Shown: positions 1 through 7,110, numbered from the stretch's first letter. The stretch is DNA of 7,144 nucleotides from Acidobacteriota bacterium (GCA_021799405.1 JAJZAL010000259.1:1-7144), one strand, 5' to 3'. The notes: generated by a model from the letters alone, not told the origin. Translations and numbers: made by a program.

Positions 1-207
1 GCCGCCAGAACCATCTTCCGCGACACCCACCGGTGCAAGCTCATTGCCGCCGGGGGACTTACGCCGGCCAACGTGGCCGAAGCGATCGCCACGTTACGGT
101 CATGGGGTGTGGATGCCGTCTCCGGCGTCGAGTCCGCGCCAGGGCGGAAAGACCCTGCGAAGGTGCGAGCCTTCATCGCCGCTGCGCGGGCGGCGGAGCG
201 CAAGTAA
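1..207 (+). CDS. trpF: Phosphoribosylanthranilate isomerase, C-terminal part (5' end outside window)
   Basis: Only the last 68 codons are visible, reading in frame from base 1 to the TAA at 205-207. TrpF isomerises N-(5-phosphoribosyl)anthranilate to the carboxyphenylamino ribulose phosphate in cytosolic tryptophan synthesis. The visible part carries the two phosphate-binding segments of the family's (beta/alpha)8 barrel: [16 protein letters not shown] (about residues 15-30 of the fragment) and [14 protein letters not shown] (about 40-53), where SGVE...PGxKD is the usual C-terminal signature. The fragment ends in a short Ala/Arg-rich helix. It lies 71 bases upstream of trpB on the same strand, the common trpF-trpB-trpA order, which supports the call. 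No frameshift is seen. The identification is secure, but nothing can be said about the N-terminal half. Confidence 0.93.
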   Translation, partial: AARTIFRDTHRCKLIAAGGLTPANVAEAIATLRSWGVDAVSGVESAPGRKDPAKVRAFIAAARAAERK

Positions 208-278
208 CGGGTCTGCGACTACCCTCCTTGTACACTAAATAGTTCCCCATTTTTCGGGCGCAACAGCAGGAGAACCAA

Positions 279-1487
<1,209 letters not shown>

Positions 1488-1530
1488 AACTTTCGCGGGC
1501 TGGTTTGCTCCCGGCTCCCAGTGGTTTTCA

Positions 1531-2313
1531 ATGGCTTTACGCTTCGATCACAAACCGGATTTGGTCATTTACCTGACGGCGGGCGACCCGAGCCTCGACG
1601 CCACGCGGGCTATTGCGCTTGCAGCGATCGATGCGGGTGCGGCGGTGATCGAGCTGGGGGTGCCGTTCAGCGATCCGCTGGCCGACGGGCCAGTGATCCA
1701 GCGCGCCAGCGAGCGCGCTCTGGCGCATGGCACGCGGCTCAAGGATGTGCTGGCGCTGGCGAAAGAGATTCGCGCCGCGCGGCCGGCGGCGGGGCTGATC
1801 ATCTTCAGCTACCTCAATCCCATTTTGCGCCACGGCCTCACACGCTTTGCCGACGATGCCGCGGCGGCGGGCGTGGACGGCGTGCTGGCCACGGATTTGA
1901 TTGTCGAAGAGGCGGGCGAGTACCTGGCCGAACTGGCGCGCGTGGGGCTTGCGCCGATCTTCCTGGCCGCACCAACGAGTCCCGACGATCGGCTTGAAGC
2001 GATTGCCTCCCACTCCAAAGGCTTTGTGTACGCCATCTCGCGCGTGGGGATCACGGGCAAGCAGCAGAGTTTGACCACCGACGCGGCGGCGCTGGTGGCG
2101 CGTATCCGTCGATGGACTCAGCTGCCGGTGGCCGTGGGGTTCGGCATCTCCAACGCGAATCACGTCGCCCAGGTGGCGGAGTTCGCGGATGCCGCGGTCG
2201 TCGGCAGCGCGATTGTCGAGCTGATCGAACGCTCGACTCCGGAGGAAGCGCCCGGCGCGGTAGCTCGATTTATCAAGGGCCTGCGCCTGCCAGAGGCGGC
2301 GCTGGCCCGGTAA
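1531..2313 (+). CDS. trpA: Tryptophan synthase alpha chain
   Basis: A 260-residue (beta/alpha)8-barrel enzyme that cleaves indole-3-glycerol phosphate to indole and glyceraldehyde 3-phosphate, delivering indole to TrpB. The catalytic pair is visible in ELGVPFSDPLADGP (E41 and D52, equivalent to E49 and D60 of the E. coli enzyme). Other family marks are YLTAGDP (14-20), the mobile loop-6 segment SRVGITGKQ (170-178), GFGIS (203-207) and VGSAIVE (224-230) at the phosphate site. The N-terminus is about eight residues shorter than in E. coli, starting almost directly at the first strand. No in-frame ATG, GTG or TTG lies between an upstream in-frame TGA (1477-1479) and 1531, so the short form is real unless a rare start is used. 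No clear Shine-Dalgarno motif precedes this ATG, so translation may depend on coupling to trpB, which ends 43 bases earlier. Confidence 0.97.
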   Translation: MALRFDHKPDLVIYLTAGDPSLDATRAIALAAIDAGAAVIELGVPFSDPLADGPVIQRASERALAHGTRLKDVLALAKEIRAARPAAGLIIFSYLNPILRHGLTRFADDAAAAGVDGVLATDLIVEEAGEYLAELARVGLAPIFLAAPTSPDDRLEAIASHSKGFVYAISRVGITGKQQSLTTDAAALVARIRRWTQLPVAVGFGISNANHVAQVAEFADAAVVGSAIVELIERSTPEEAPGAVARFIKGLRLPEAALAR

Positions 2314-2332
2314 AAATCCCCCAAGGCAGCCT

Positions 2333-2412
2333 CCAGCTTCTCGCCCCCGCTTCTTCTGTTCCAGATTGGATGGTTGAGGCTCGTATCGTGAAAGAGCCGG
2401 GCTGAGAGCTGG
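2333..2412 (+). promoter_or_regulatory. Predicted stem-loop in the trpA-aroQ gap, possible leader structure
   Basis: The 186-base gap between trpA and aroQ contains a long imperfect inverted repeat. Bases 2333-2346 pair with 2399-2412 to give 13 base pairs interrupted by two single-base bulges (T2339 and T2403). A five-pair inner hairpin, GGCTC 2378-2382 with GAGCC 2394-2398, sits directly on the end of that stem. Just downstream, GCTTC at 2438-2442 can pair with GAAGC at 2426-2430 or, as GCTTCC, with GGAAGC at 2411-2416. The second option uses the last two bases of the long stem, so the two folds compete. There is no U-run, so it is not a standard intrinsic terminator. A regulatory role is inference only. 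Confidence 0.35.
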
Positions 2413-2505
2413 AAGCAAATAGTTTGAAGCTGAGTTCGCTTCCGATGTGCCTGCGCGCAGAGCCGTTTCAAGCGCTGCGGAGCAGGGCGCAACACGAGGA
2501 TGATG

Positions 2506-2856
2506 ATGACCATCGAAGAACTGCGAAGCCGCATTGATGTACTGGATCGCCAGCTTGTGGAGTTGCTCAACGAGCGGGCTCGCGCCGCCTTGATGATCGG
2601 CCATCTGAAGGCCGCCACCTCATTGCCGGTTTATGAGCCGAACCGCGAGAAGGTGATTTACAGCAATGTGTGCGCCATCAACAAGGGGCCGCTGCCGGAC
2701 AGTGAGCTGATGCATATCTACGAGCGGATCATCGACGTGATGCGAGCCATCCAGAGAGACGAACTGGCTTCCGAAAGAAACGCCCAGGGTCGCCGCGACG
2801 ACTCGCTGGGCCATGGCGCGGGCGCAGACGCACCCGGGACAGGGAACAAGCAATGA
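2506..2856 (+). CDS. aroQ: Chorismate mutase, AroQ class (type II)
   Basis: A small all-helical enzyme that rearranges chorismate to prephenate, the branch point toward phenylalanine and tyrosine. With the start used here it has 116 residues. Aligned by eye to the E. coli P-protein mutase domain, the active-site residues are present: R7 (in LRSRIDVLD), R24 (in LLNERARAA), K35 (in IGHLKAA), R47 and E48 (in YEPNREK) and Q83 (in MRAIQRD). The mutase core covers about residues 2-85. The last 25 or so residues form a polar, Gly/Arg-rich tail unlike the core. Three ATG codons stand in a row at 2500, 2503 and 2506. The GAGG at 2496-2499 touches the first and lies six bases before the third, which is why 2506 was chosen. 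The stop overlaps the start of the DAHP synthase gene by four bases (ATGA), implying translational coupling and a possible functional partnership. Confidence 0.92.
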   Translation: MTIEELRSRIDVLDRQLVELLNERARAALMIGHLKAATSLPVYEPNREKVIYSNVCAINKGPLPDSELMHIYERIIDVMRAIQRDELASERNAQGRRDDSLGHGAGADAPGTGNKQ

Positions 2857-3869
2857 TTGTAGCCATGCAGGAGAATGCCACTGAAGAGCAGATCGATGCC
2901 GTGATTGAGGCCATGACAGAAGCCGGCGTGAACGTGCATCGAACCACAGGAACCATGCAAACCATATTGGCCGCCGTAGGACAGACCGCCGGCCTGGACC
3001 TCGCCAAATTCGAAATGCTGCCCGGCGTGCTTCACGTCCACCGCATCAGCGCGCCTTACAAACTGAGCGGCCGCGCGTTTCGTCCGGAGGGCACGGTTGT
3101 CGAATTTGCCAACGGAGCCAGGATCGGGGGCGAGCAGGTCGCCGTCATCGCCGGACCGTGCGCCGTGGAAAACCGCGAGCAGATCTTTGCCATTGCCGCC
3201 TGCGTCAAGCGTGCCGGCGCGCGTTTCCTGCGCGGCGGCGCCTTCAAGCCGCGCAGTTCGCCGTACTCTTTCCAGGGCCACGGCATTCCGGGGCTGCAGA
3301 TGCTGCACGAAGCCGCCCAGGCTCACGGACTGGCCACCGTGAGTGAGGTAATGGAGATCGCGCAGATTGAGCCGATGCTGCCCTACGTGGACTGCTTCCA
3401 GGTGGGCGCGCGCAATATGCAGAACTTCAACCTGCTGCGCGAGCTGGGCCAGACACGCAAGCCCGTGCTGCTCAAGCGCGGCATCGCCGCGACGGTGGAG
3501 GAACTGCTGCTATCGAGCGAGTACATCCTTTCCGGCGGCAATTACGACGTGATTCTCTGCGAGCGGGGCATCCGCACCTACGAAACATCCACGCGCAACA
3601 CCATGGACATCTCGGCGATTCCGGTGCTGAAGAAGCTCTCGCACCTGCCGGTGGTGGGCGATCCCTCGCACGGCACCGGCCGCCGCGACATGGTGGCCCC
3701 GATGGCCAAGGCTGCTCTGGCCGCAGGCGCCGATGCGCTCCTTATGGAGATTCATCCCAATGCCGACAAGGCCGTCTCCGATGCAGCGCAGACGCTCTAT
3801 CTCGATCAGTTTGAGAAGCTGATGGGCGAGCTAAGGCTGATTGCCACGGCGGTCGGGCGGACGTTGTAA
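2853..3869 (+). CDS. aroF: 3-deoxy-7-phosphoheptulonate (DAHP) synthase, type I-beta
   Basis: A 338-residue enzyme that condenses phosphoenolpyruvate and erythrose 4-phosphate, the entry step of the shikimate pathway. Residues 1 to about 65 match the ferredoxin-like regulatory domain found in the Thermotoga-type enzyme, where it mediates feedback by aromatic amino acids. The barrel follows with AGPCAVE (100-106), RGGAFKPRSSPYSFQG (127-142), GARNMQNFNLL (185-195), LLKRG (206-210) and GDPSHGTG (269-276). The expected metal ligands are present: C103, H273, E299 and D310. The first residues, MIVAMQENATEEQI, are typical of the regulatory domain, so the ATG at 2853 is preferred over the in-frame ATG at 2865. 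AGGGA at 2841-2845 lies eight bases before the ATG. The start overlaps the chorismate mutase stop by four bases. Fused mutase-DAHP synthases have this domain order, and here the two are separate proteins. Confidence 0.97.
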   Translation: MIVAMQENATEEQIDAVIEAMTEAGVNVHRTTGTMQTILAAVGQTAGLDLAKFEMLPGVLHVHRISAPYKLSGRAFRPEGTVVEFANGARIGGEQVAVIAGPCAVENREQIFAIAACVKRAGARFLRGGAFKPRSSPYSFQGHGIPGLQMLHEAAQAHGLATVSEVMEIAQIEPMLPYVDCFQVGARNMQNFNLLRELGQTRKPVLLKRGIAATVEELLLSSEYILSGGNYDVILCERGIRTYETSTRNTMDISAIPVLKKLSHLPVVGDPSHGTGRRDMVAPMAKAALAAGADALLMEIHPNADKAVSDAAQTLYLDQFEKLMGELRLIATAVGRTL

Positions 3870-3872
3870 GAT

Positions 3873-4004
3873 GAAGCGGAGTTAGCGGTGCCAGGGAGGT
3901 CACCCAGGTCTCAAAATCGAGACCTGGTGCACCCAGGCATCCAGGATTGATACACCTTTAAGCTGTCAGAGACCTAGCTGCGCCAACTCCGCCAACGCCG
4001 CTTC
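3873..4004 (+). repeat. Imperfect inverted repeat enclosing a perfect hairpin, in the aroF-tyrA gap
   Basis: The 147-base gap between aroF and tyrA is bounded by an inverted repeat. Bases 3873-3888 match the reverse complement of 3989-4004 at 14 of 16 positions. Inside is a perfect nine-base stem, CCAGGTCTC at 3904-3912 with GAGACCTGG at 3919-3927, and a six-base loop, AAAATC. A second short match, AGGTC at 3897-3901 with GACCT at 3971-3975, nests between the two. CCAGG occurs four times between 3891 and 3945. No U-run follows the hairpin, so it is not a standard terminator. The outer 3' arm ends one base before the tyrA Shine-Dalgarno region (4006-4011). It may be a folded leader for tyrA or a small dispersed repeat, and the sequence alone does not decide. 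Confidence 0.5.
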
Positions 4005-4016
4005 TGAAAGGCATCC

Positions 4017-4877
4017 ATGATTGAGCGTATTGCGATTCTGGGCACGGGCCTGCTGGGCACATCGGCGGGACTCGCTTTGCGTGCATCAGGCTATCGCGGC
4101 TCGATCGTGGGCTGGAATCGCAGCGCGCAAGCGGCGCAGACAGCGCTGGCGATGGGCGCGCTTGACTCCATCGCCGCGGATCCGCTGCAAGCCGCGCACG
4201 AAAGCCAGGTTACAGTTCTTTCCGTACCCATCTACGCCACTCTGGACCTGATGGAAAAACTGGCAACCGTACTCGGTCCCGAGCATCTGGTGACCGACGT
4301 GGGCAGCACCAAGCGGCTTATCTCCGAAGCAGGGGCGCGGCTCTACAACACACCGGAGCGCGCTGCCTTTCTTCCCGGCCATCCCATGGCCGGCAAAGAA
4401 CGCGGCGGCGCGGAGCTGGCGGATGTGAACCTGTTTCGCGGCGCAGTCTGGCTCTTTACGGACGATCCCGCGGCGCGGCGTTCGCCGCAGGCGGCAGTTC
4501 TTGTAAAGGACTGGCGGGATCTGGTCGCGGCGATGGGTTCAAAGGCCATAGATCTGGACCCCGCGCGCCACGATGAACTTGTCGCCTGGGTCAGCCATCT
4601 GCCGCAGTTTGTGGCGACGGCGCTCAGCGCGCTGCTGGAGGAGCAAGTCGGCAACGCGCCCGAATTGAAGGACGTGGGCGGGCGCGCTCTGCGCGAGATG
4701 ACGCGCCTCGGAGCCAGCCCCTACTCGATGTGGCGTGACATCGCCCATACCAATACCGAGCCCGTTGCGCGCGCGCTGCAAGCGCTGGAGCAGCGCCTCG
4801 CCTACCTGCGCGAGAACCTGCGCACGCCCGTGCTGCGCGAGGAGTTCGAGCAGGCAAACCGGTTTCGCCGGGAATAG
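4017..4877 (+). CDS. tyrA: Prephenate/arogenate dehydrogenase, TyrA family
   Basis: A 286-residue oxidoreductase that decarboxylates prephenate to 4-hydroxyphenylpyruvate, or arogenate to tyrosine, in the tyrosine branch. Residues 1 to about 165 form the Rossmann domain with GTGLLG (9-14), followed by DVGSTK (94-99) and HPMAGKERGG (122-131). The C-terminal helical dimerisation domain includes HDELVAWVSHLPQFVA (185-200), with the expected substrate histidine H194, and GGRALREMTRLGASPYSMWRDI (221-242). The end of the second strand reads GWNRS (32-36), where NAD-specific enzymes usually have an Asp, so NADP use is possible. There is no ACT domain, so direct feedback through such a domain is not expected. 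GAAAGG at 4006-4011 lies five bases before the ATG. It is 147 bases from aroF on the same strand and is the last gene of the aromatic run. Which substrate it prefers cannot be told. Confidence 0.95.
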   Translation: MIERIAILGTGLLGTSAGLALRASGYRGSIVGWNRSAQAAQTALAMGALDSIAADPLQAAHESQVTVLSVPIYATLDLMEKLATVLGPEHLVTDVGSTKRLISEAGARLYNTPERAAFLPGHPMAGKERGGAELADVNLFRGAVWLFTDDPAARRSPQAAVLVKDWRDLVAAMGSKAIDLDPARHDELVAWVSHLPQFVATALSALLEEQVGNAPELKDVGGRALREMTRLGASPYSMWRDIAHTNTEPVARALQALEQRLAYLRENLRTPVLREEFEQANRFRRE

Positions 4878-4983
4878 CCGCCGCACGCAAGGAATCGCTC
4901 ACGAAGCTCTGCATCCAAAAATCTGATGCGGCAAACAAATTCAACATGGCTTTGCTTCACAACAATCGGCCTTGCAGGCTGAA

Positions 4984-5478
4984 CTACTGCACCCGCAGCC
5001 AATGTTGAGTGCGGCCCAGCAGAGAAACGCCCACGTAGCCGCGCACGCGCAATTTCGTTCCCCCATCTTCGAGAGCGATGGAGCAGCGATAGACATTGCC
5101 GCTCTCCGGGTCGAGGATGTGGCCGTCGGTCCAGCGGTTGCCAACTTTGTGCAGGCCCCAAAGGACCTGGAGCCCGATGACGGGGTGGTCTTTGAGGTCG
5201 CCCGTGCACTGGATACACCGGGGATCAGGAACCGGCGGGTCGTATACTTTCTCGATCTGGCCATACAGCTTGCCCCGCATTTCGCGGATGGCCACGACTG
5301 ACTTGACCTTACCGGTAATGTCATCCACCGTCTTCCAGCGGCCAACCGGGGAGCCATGGGATGATACCGCGGTGTCTGCCCTGGCAGTCTGCACCGGCAC
5401 ATGAGCGACCATCCCGAGCGACGTCAGAAGGAGGATGGCGCAGACGAAATGGGCTCGTTTAAGCAAGATCCTCTTCAC
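4984..5478 (-). CDS. Exported DUF2147 family protein
   Basis: A 164-residue protein of unknown function with an N-terminal signal peptide and one DUF2147 domain. The first 34 residues have a basic n-region (KRILLKR), a hydrophobic stretch (about 11-25) and an ARA|DT cleavage site after residue 34, so the product is probably exported to the periplasm. The domain runs from SPVGRWKTVDD (about 43) to the end, with recognisable family segments GKLYGQIEKVYDPP (69-82), CIQCTGDLKDHPVIG (88-102), ILDPESGNVYRC (121-132) and LRVRGYVGVSLLGRTQHW (143-160). The C88-x-x-C91 pair is present. The GTG start at 5476-5478 has a GGGA directly against it and is uncertain. A TTG four codons in (5464-5466) keeps the signal peptide and is an alternative. 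It converges with tyrA across 106 bases with no strong terminator. Confidence 0.9.
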   Translation of the reverse strand: MKRILLKRAHFVCAILLLTSLGMVAHVPVQTARADTAVSSHGSPVGRWKTVDDITGKVKSVVAIREMRGKLYGQIEKVYDPPVPDPRCIQCTGDLKDHPVIGLQVLWGLHKVGNRWTDGHILDPESGNVYRCSIALEDGGTKLRVRGYVGVSLLGRTQHWLRVQ

Positions 5479-5481
5479 TCC
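5469..5481. repeat. 13-bp direct repeat, copy 1 (at DUF2147 start)
   Basis: TCCTCTTCACTCC is identical to bases 5733-5745. On the minus strand it reads GGAGTGAAGAGGA and covers the GTG start codon of the DUF2147 gene. The match stops exactly at both ends. It may be a remnant of duplication or recombination around the gap, or chance. Confidence 0.4.
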
Positions 5482-5681
5482 CGCTGAAGCGGTGATAACC
5501 TGCGCCTGAGAGCGCTCTGCTCTTACCGGAGATGTCGCACAATGCCACGCCCCAGTGGGATGCGACCGCCGGTACTGATTTAGACGGCCTTACGGCTCGA
5601 AGGGCATATTCTGGGTGTGCGCCGCAGAGGAAGTGGAACCTGCTCATGCATTTGGCCTGGGCGCCGAGCGCGTGACGCAGG

Positions 5682-5701
5682 GCATGCGGTGACCCGCATG
5701 C
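5682..5701. repeat. Perfect 8-bp hairpin in the gap between DUF2147 and PIN genes
   Basis: GCATGCGG at 5682-5689 and CCGCATGC at 5694-5701 form a perfect inverted repeat around TGAC. Further weak pairing is possible outside it (GCAGG near 5677-5681 with CCTTGC at 5704-5709, with bulges). It lies 46 bases past the PIN gene stop on the minus strand, so it could end that transcript, but no T-run follows on the minus strand. The remaining 268-base gap (5479-5746) shows no convincing gene or promoter. Confidence 0.45.
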
Positions 5702-5732
5702 GGCCTTGCAGCCATGAAGAAATCCCGCTATT

Positions 5733-5745
5733 TCCTCTTCACTCC
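5733..5745. repeat. 13-bp direct repeat, copy 2 (after PIN gene stop)
   Basis: This is the second exact copy of TCCTCTTCACTCC, lying one base beyond the stop codon of the PIN-domain gene on the minus strand. Together with copy 1 at 5469-5481 it brackets the intergenic segment, one copy against each neighbouring gene. Confidence 0.4.
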
Positions 5746-5746
5746 G

Positions 5747-6235
5747 TCACTCGTCCTCAGTGACCGGTTCGTCATGCTTCTCGATGGGATCATTGGCTGG
5801 ATCAAGGGTCTGAAATCCATCTGCCGCTGCCGCTTCCAGCAGATGCTTCGAGGCTGAAACAAAGGTGATCTCGGTGCCTTCAAACATGGCGCGCGCCGCC
5901 AGGGCGGCGCCTAATTGCAGGGCCTCGGGCCAGCTAAGCGCCGTCCGATCAAGGAGCTGGCGGGCGGCCTCCAGAATGGCCGGATTGAGCGGCTCCTGCA
6001 CCATGCGCGCTGATTCCAGGCGCAAAACATCGAGCGCAGAGGCGGCGTCCTCGGGGGCAAGATCACCGCTGCGCTCGCGCCGCCGGATCGCCGCATAGAC
6101 CTCCAGCGGCGTGGAGGCCGAAATCAGCTTGCAGTTATCCTCGACCGATTCCATCAGGCGGATGAGCGCGTCAGTGCCGGGGCCCCGCACAAAAAGCTTG
6201 GCGAAGGCGGTGGCCTCAAGATAATAAAAGGTCAC
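5747..6235 (-). CDS. PIN-domain protein, VapC-like, with altered acidic residues
   Basis: A 162-residue protein that resembles VapC-type PIN-domain ribonucleases throughout. Segments in family order are FYYLEATAFAKLFVRGPG (3-20), TPLEVYAAIRRRERSGDL (42-59), LSWPEALQLGAALAARA (100-116) and ITFVSASKHLLEAAAADGFQTLDP (123-146). In active members, four acidic residues bind Mg2+ or Mn2+ for RNA cleavage. Here the first is E7 instead of Asp, the second is the usual E45, the third is E104 instead of Asp, and the fourth, normally the Asp of SADK, is S129. Activity may therefore be weak, changed or lost. The last 15 residues form an acidic tail. The start is GTG (6233-6235), preceded by GGGGG three bases away, and it overlaps the upstream gene's stop as GTGA. 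Gene order suggests a toxin partnered with the upstream protein, but antitoxin function is not shown. Confidence 0.82.
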   Translation of the reverse strand: MTFYYLEATAFAKLFVRGPGTDALIRLMESVEDNCKLISASTPLEVYAAIRRRERSGDLAPEDAASALDVLRLESARMVQEPLNPAILEAARQLLDRTALSWPEALQLGAALAARAMFEGTEITFVSASKHLLEAAAADGFQTLDPANDPIEKHDEPVTEDE

Positions 6236-6951
6236 ACGTTCCCCCGTTCTTCCTCGATGGTTTCGATGAACGGCTCTCCCTGCACCACGACCGGATGAAA
6301 GCGTTGCGCCTCCTCGGGAATGGCGGCCTCGGCGCGGTTGAGCCGGATGGTCGTAGTCGGATAGGCGGGCGTTTTGGGGTTGGCGATCTTGCTGGTCAGA
6401 ACCACGCCGCGCTGAATCGCCTCAGCCAGCACAGCCTGGCGCGCATCGGGGTTCTGATTCCAGCGGAAAGCCTTTCGCGGCAGGAAGGAATCACGGAACC
6501 ATTTGAGGGCGATGAAGGCATGACCGCCGCGCTCAGCCTCAGCCAGGGCCGCACTGAGTTCCTTGACACGGGCGTCCATATCCGCCGGAGCCACCACGTC
6601 CTCAACCTCGCCCTCTTCATCAAAGGCGGGGGCCTGCGCCGGACGCTGCGCCCGCAACGCGCGAGGCGCAGGCTCACCCTCATCGATGCGCTCAAAGTAG
6701 ATGCGCAATTCATCTTCTTCCGGCGACCACGTATCCGCCGAGGCGTTGCGCCGTTTGCTGCGGCCGTTCTCGCTACAGAGTTCAACGATAGCCTGATAGC
6801 CCAGAGGCGCAAGAAAGCGCAGCGCCCTCGCCAGGCCTGGATCCTGCGAATAGGACAGTTCGTTGAGAGCCTCTTCGATCATCTCCTCGGCCGCGGGAAT
6901 GCTCAGGCTGTTTAAATCTATGCTGCTTTGCGCAGCTTTCGCCGATTTCAT
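6232..6951 (-). CDS. Unrecognised 239-residue acidic protein, partner gene of PIN-domain protein
   Basis: I do not recognise this protein. The start chosen is the ATG at 6949-6951, because GGAGAG sits six bases upstream of it. A TTG at 7009-7011 would add 20 residues but has no such site. There is no signal peptide or membrane segment, so it is probably cytosolic. Residues 18-60 look helical and contain LARALRFLAPLGYQAIVELC. Residues 73-127 are acidic and low in complexity with Pro/Ala runs, probably a flexible linker. Residues 127-143 look like a short helix or coiled coil. Residues 145-205 hold the most ordered part, WFRDSFLPRKAFRWNQNP followed by a helix and TTTIRLNR, which might be a small winged-helix-like unit, though this is a guess. 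It overlaps the PIN gene by four bases, in the place of an antitoxin, but is much longer than usual VapB proteins. Confidence 0.75.
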   Translation of the reverse strand: MKSAKAAQSSIDLNSLSIPAAEEMIEEALNELSYSQDPGLARALRFLAPLGYQAIVELCSENGRSKRRNASADTWSPEEDELRIYFERIDEGEPAPRALRAQRPAQAPAFDEEGEVEDVVAPADMDARVKELSAALAEAERGGHAFIALKWFRDSFLPRKAFRWNQNPDARQAVLAEAIQRGVVLTSKIANPKTPAYPTTTIRLNRAEAAIPEEAQRFHPVVVQGEPFIETIEEERGNV

Positions 6952-7053
6952 TTTCTTCTCTCCATACGCTGCCTTTGCGCTTGCCAACCTAACGCCTTCC
7001 GCAGCTGGCAATTGCTACCAGATTTCAGAAGTACGCGGCGCGTCAGCCCGGGC

Positions 7054-7110
7054 AGCCATAGTCTAAAGTGGCGGCATCGCCATAGTTATATTTCGATGCG
7101 CCATCGTTAC
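7054..7110. repeat. Tandem operator-like repeats upstream of the PIN operon
   Basis: CGCCATAGTTA at 7078-7088 and CGCCATCGTTA at 7099-7109 match at 10 of 11 positions and are exactly 21 bases apart, two helical turns. A weaker copy, AGCCATAGTCT at 7054-7064, lies 24 bases from the first. Two short inverted repeats overlap the array: TGGCG/CGCCA (7069-7073 with 7078-7082) and CGATG/CATCG (7094-7098 with 7102-7106). The array lies just over 100 bases ahead of the 239-residue protein's start, as expected for binding sites of a self-regulating operon. No binding protein is known. Confidence 0.45.
7085..7090 (-). promoter_or_regulatory. Possible -10 element for the PIN operon
   Basis: On the minus strand this reads TATAAC and overlaps the central copy of the repeat array, so a protein bound there would block transcription. 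No good -35 hexamer stands 16-18 bases upstream. Transcription from here would give a leader of roughly 125 bases before the ATG at 6951. The call is weak. Confidence 0.25.

Noticed and set aside
208..278. Promoter in the trpF-trpB gap (TACACT near 229)
   Set aside because: No -35 element at proper spacing, and the short gap is normal within an operon.
2370..2405. 11-codon frame (MVEARIVKEPG) as a leader peptide before aroQ
   Set aside because: It has no Trp, Phe or Tyr codons and no ribosome site, so it does not fit an attenuation leader.
3904..3927. Rho-independent terminator after aroF
   Set aside because: The stem is strong but is not followed by a U-run, and tyrA continues on the same strand.
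4911..4929. GCATC/GATGC hairpin after tyrA as a terminator
   Set aside because: Only five pairs with a nine-base loop and no T-run, too weak to call.
5459..5647. 62-codon minus-strand open frame overlapping the DUF2147 start
   Set aside because: No Shine-Dalgarno site, it overlaps the start of a recognised gene, and no recognisable motif is seen. It is mentioned only as an unexplained stretch.
6952..7011. N-terminal extension of the 239-residue protein from the TTG at 7011
   Set aside because: The downstream ATG at 6951 has a well-spaced GGAGAG, whereas the TTG has no ribosome site.
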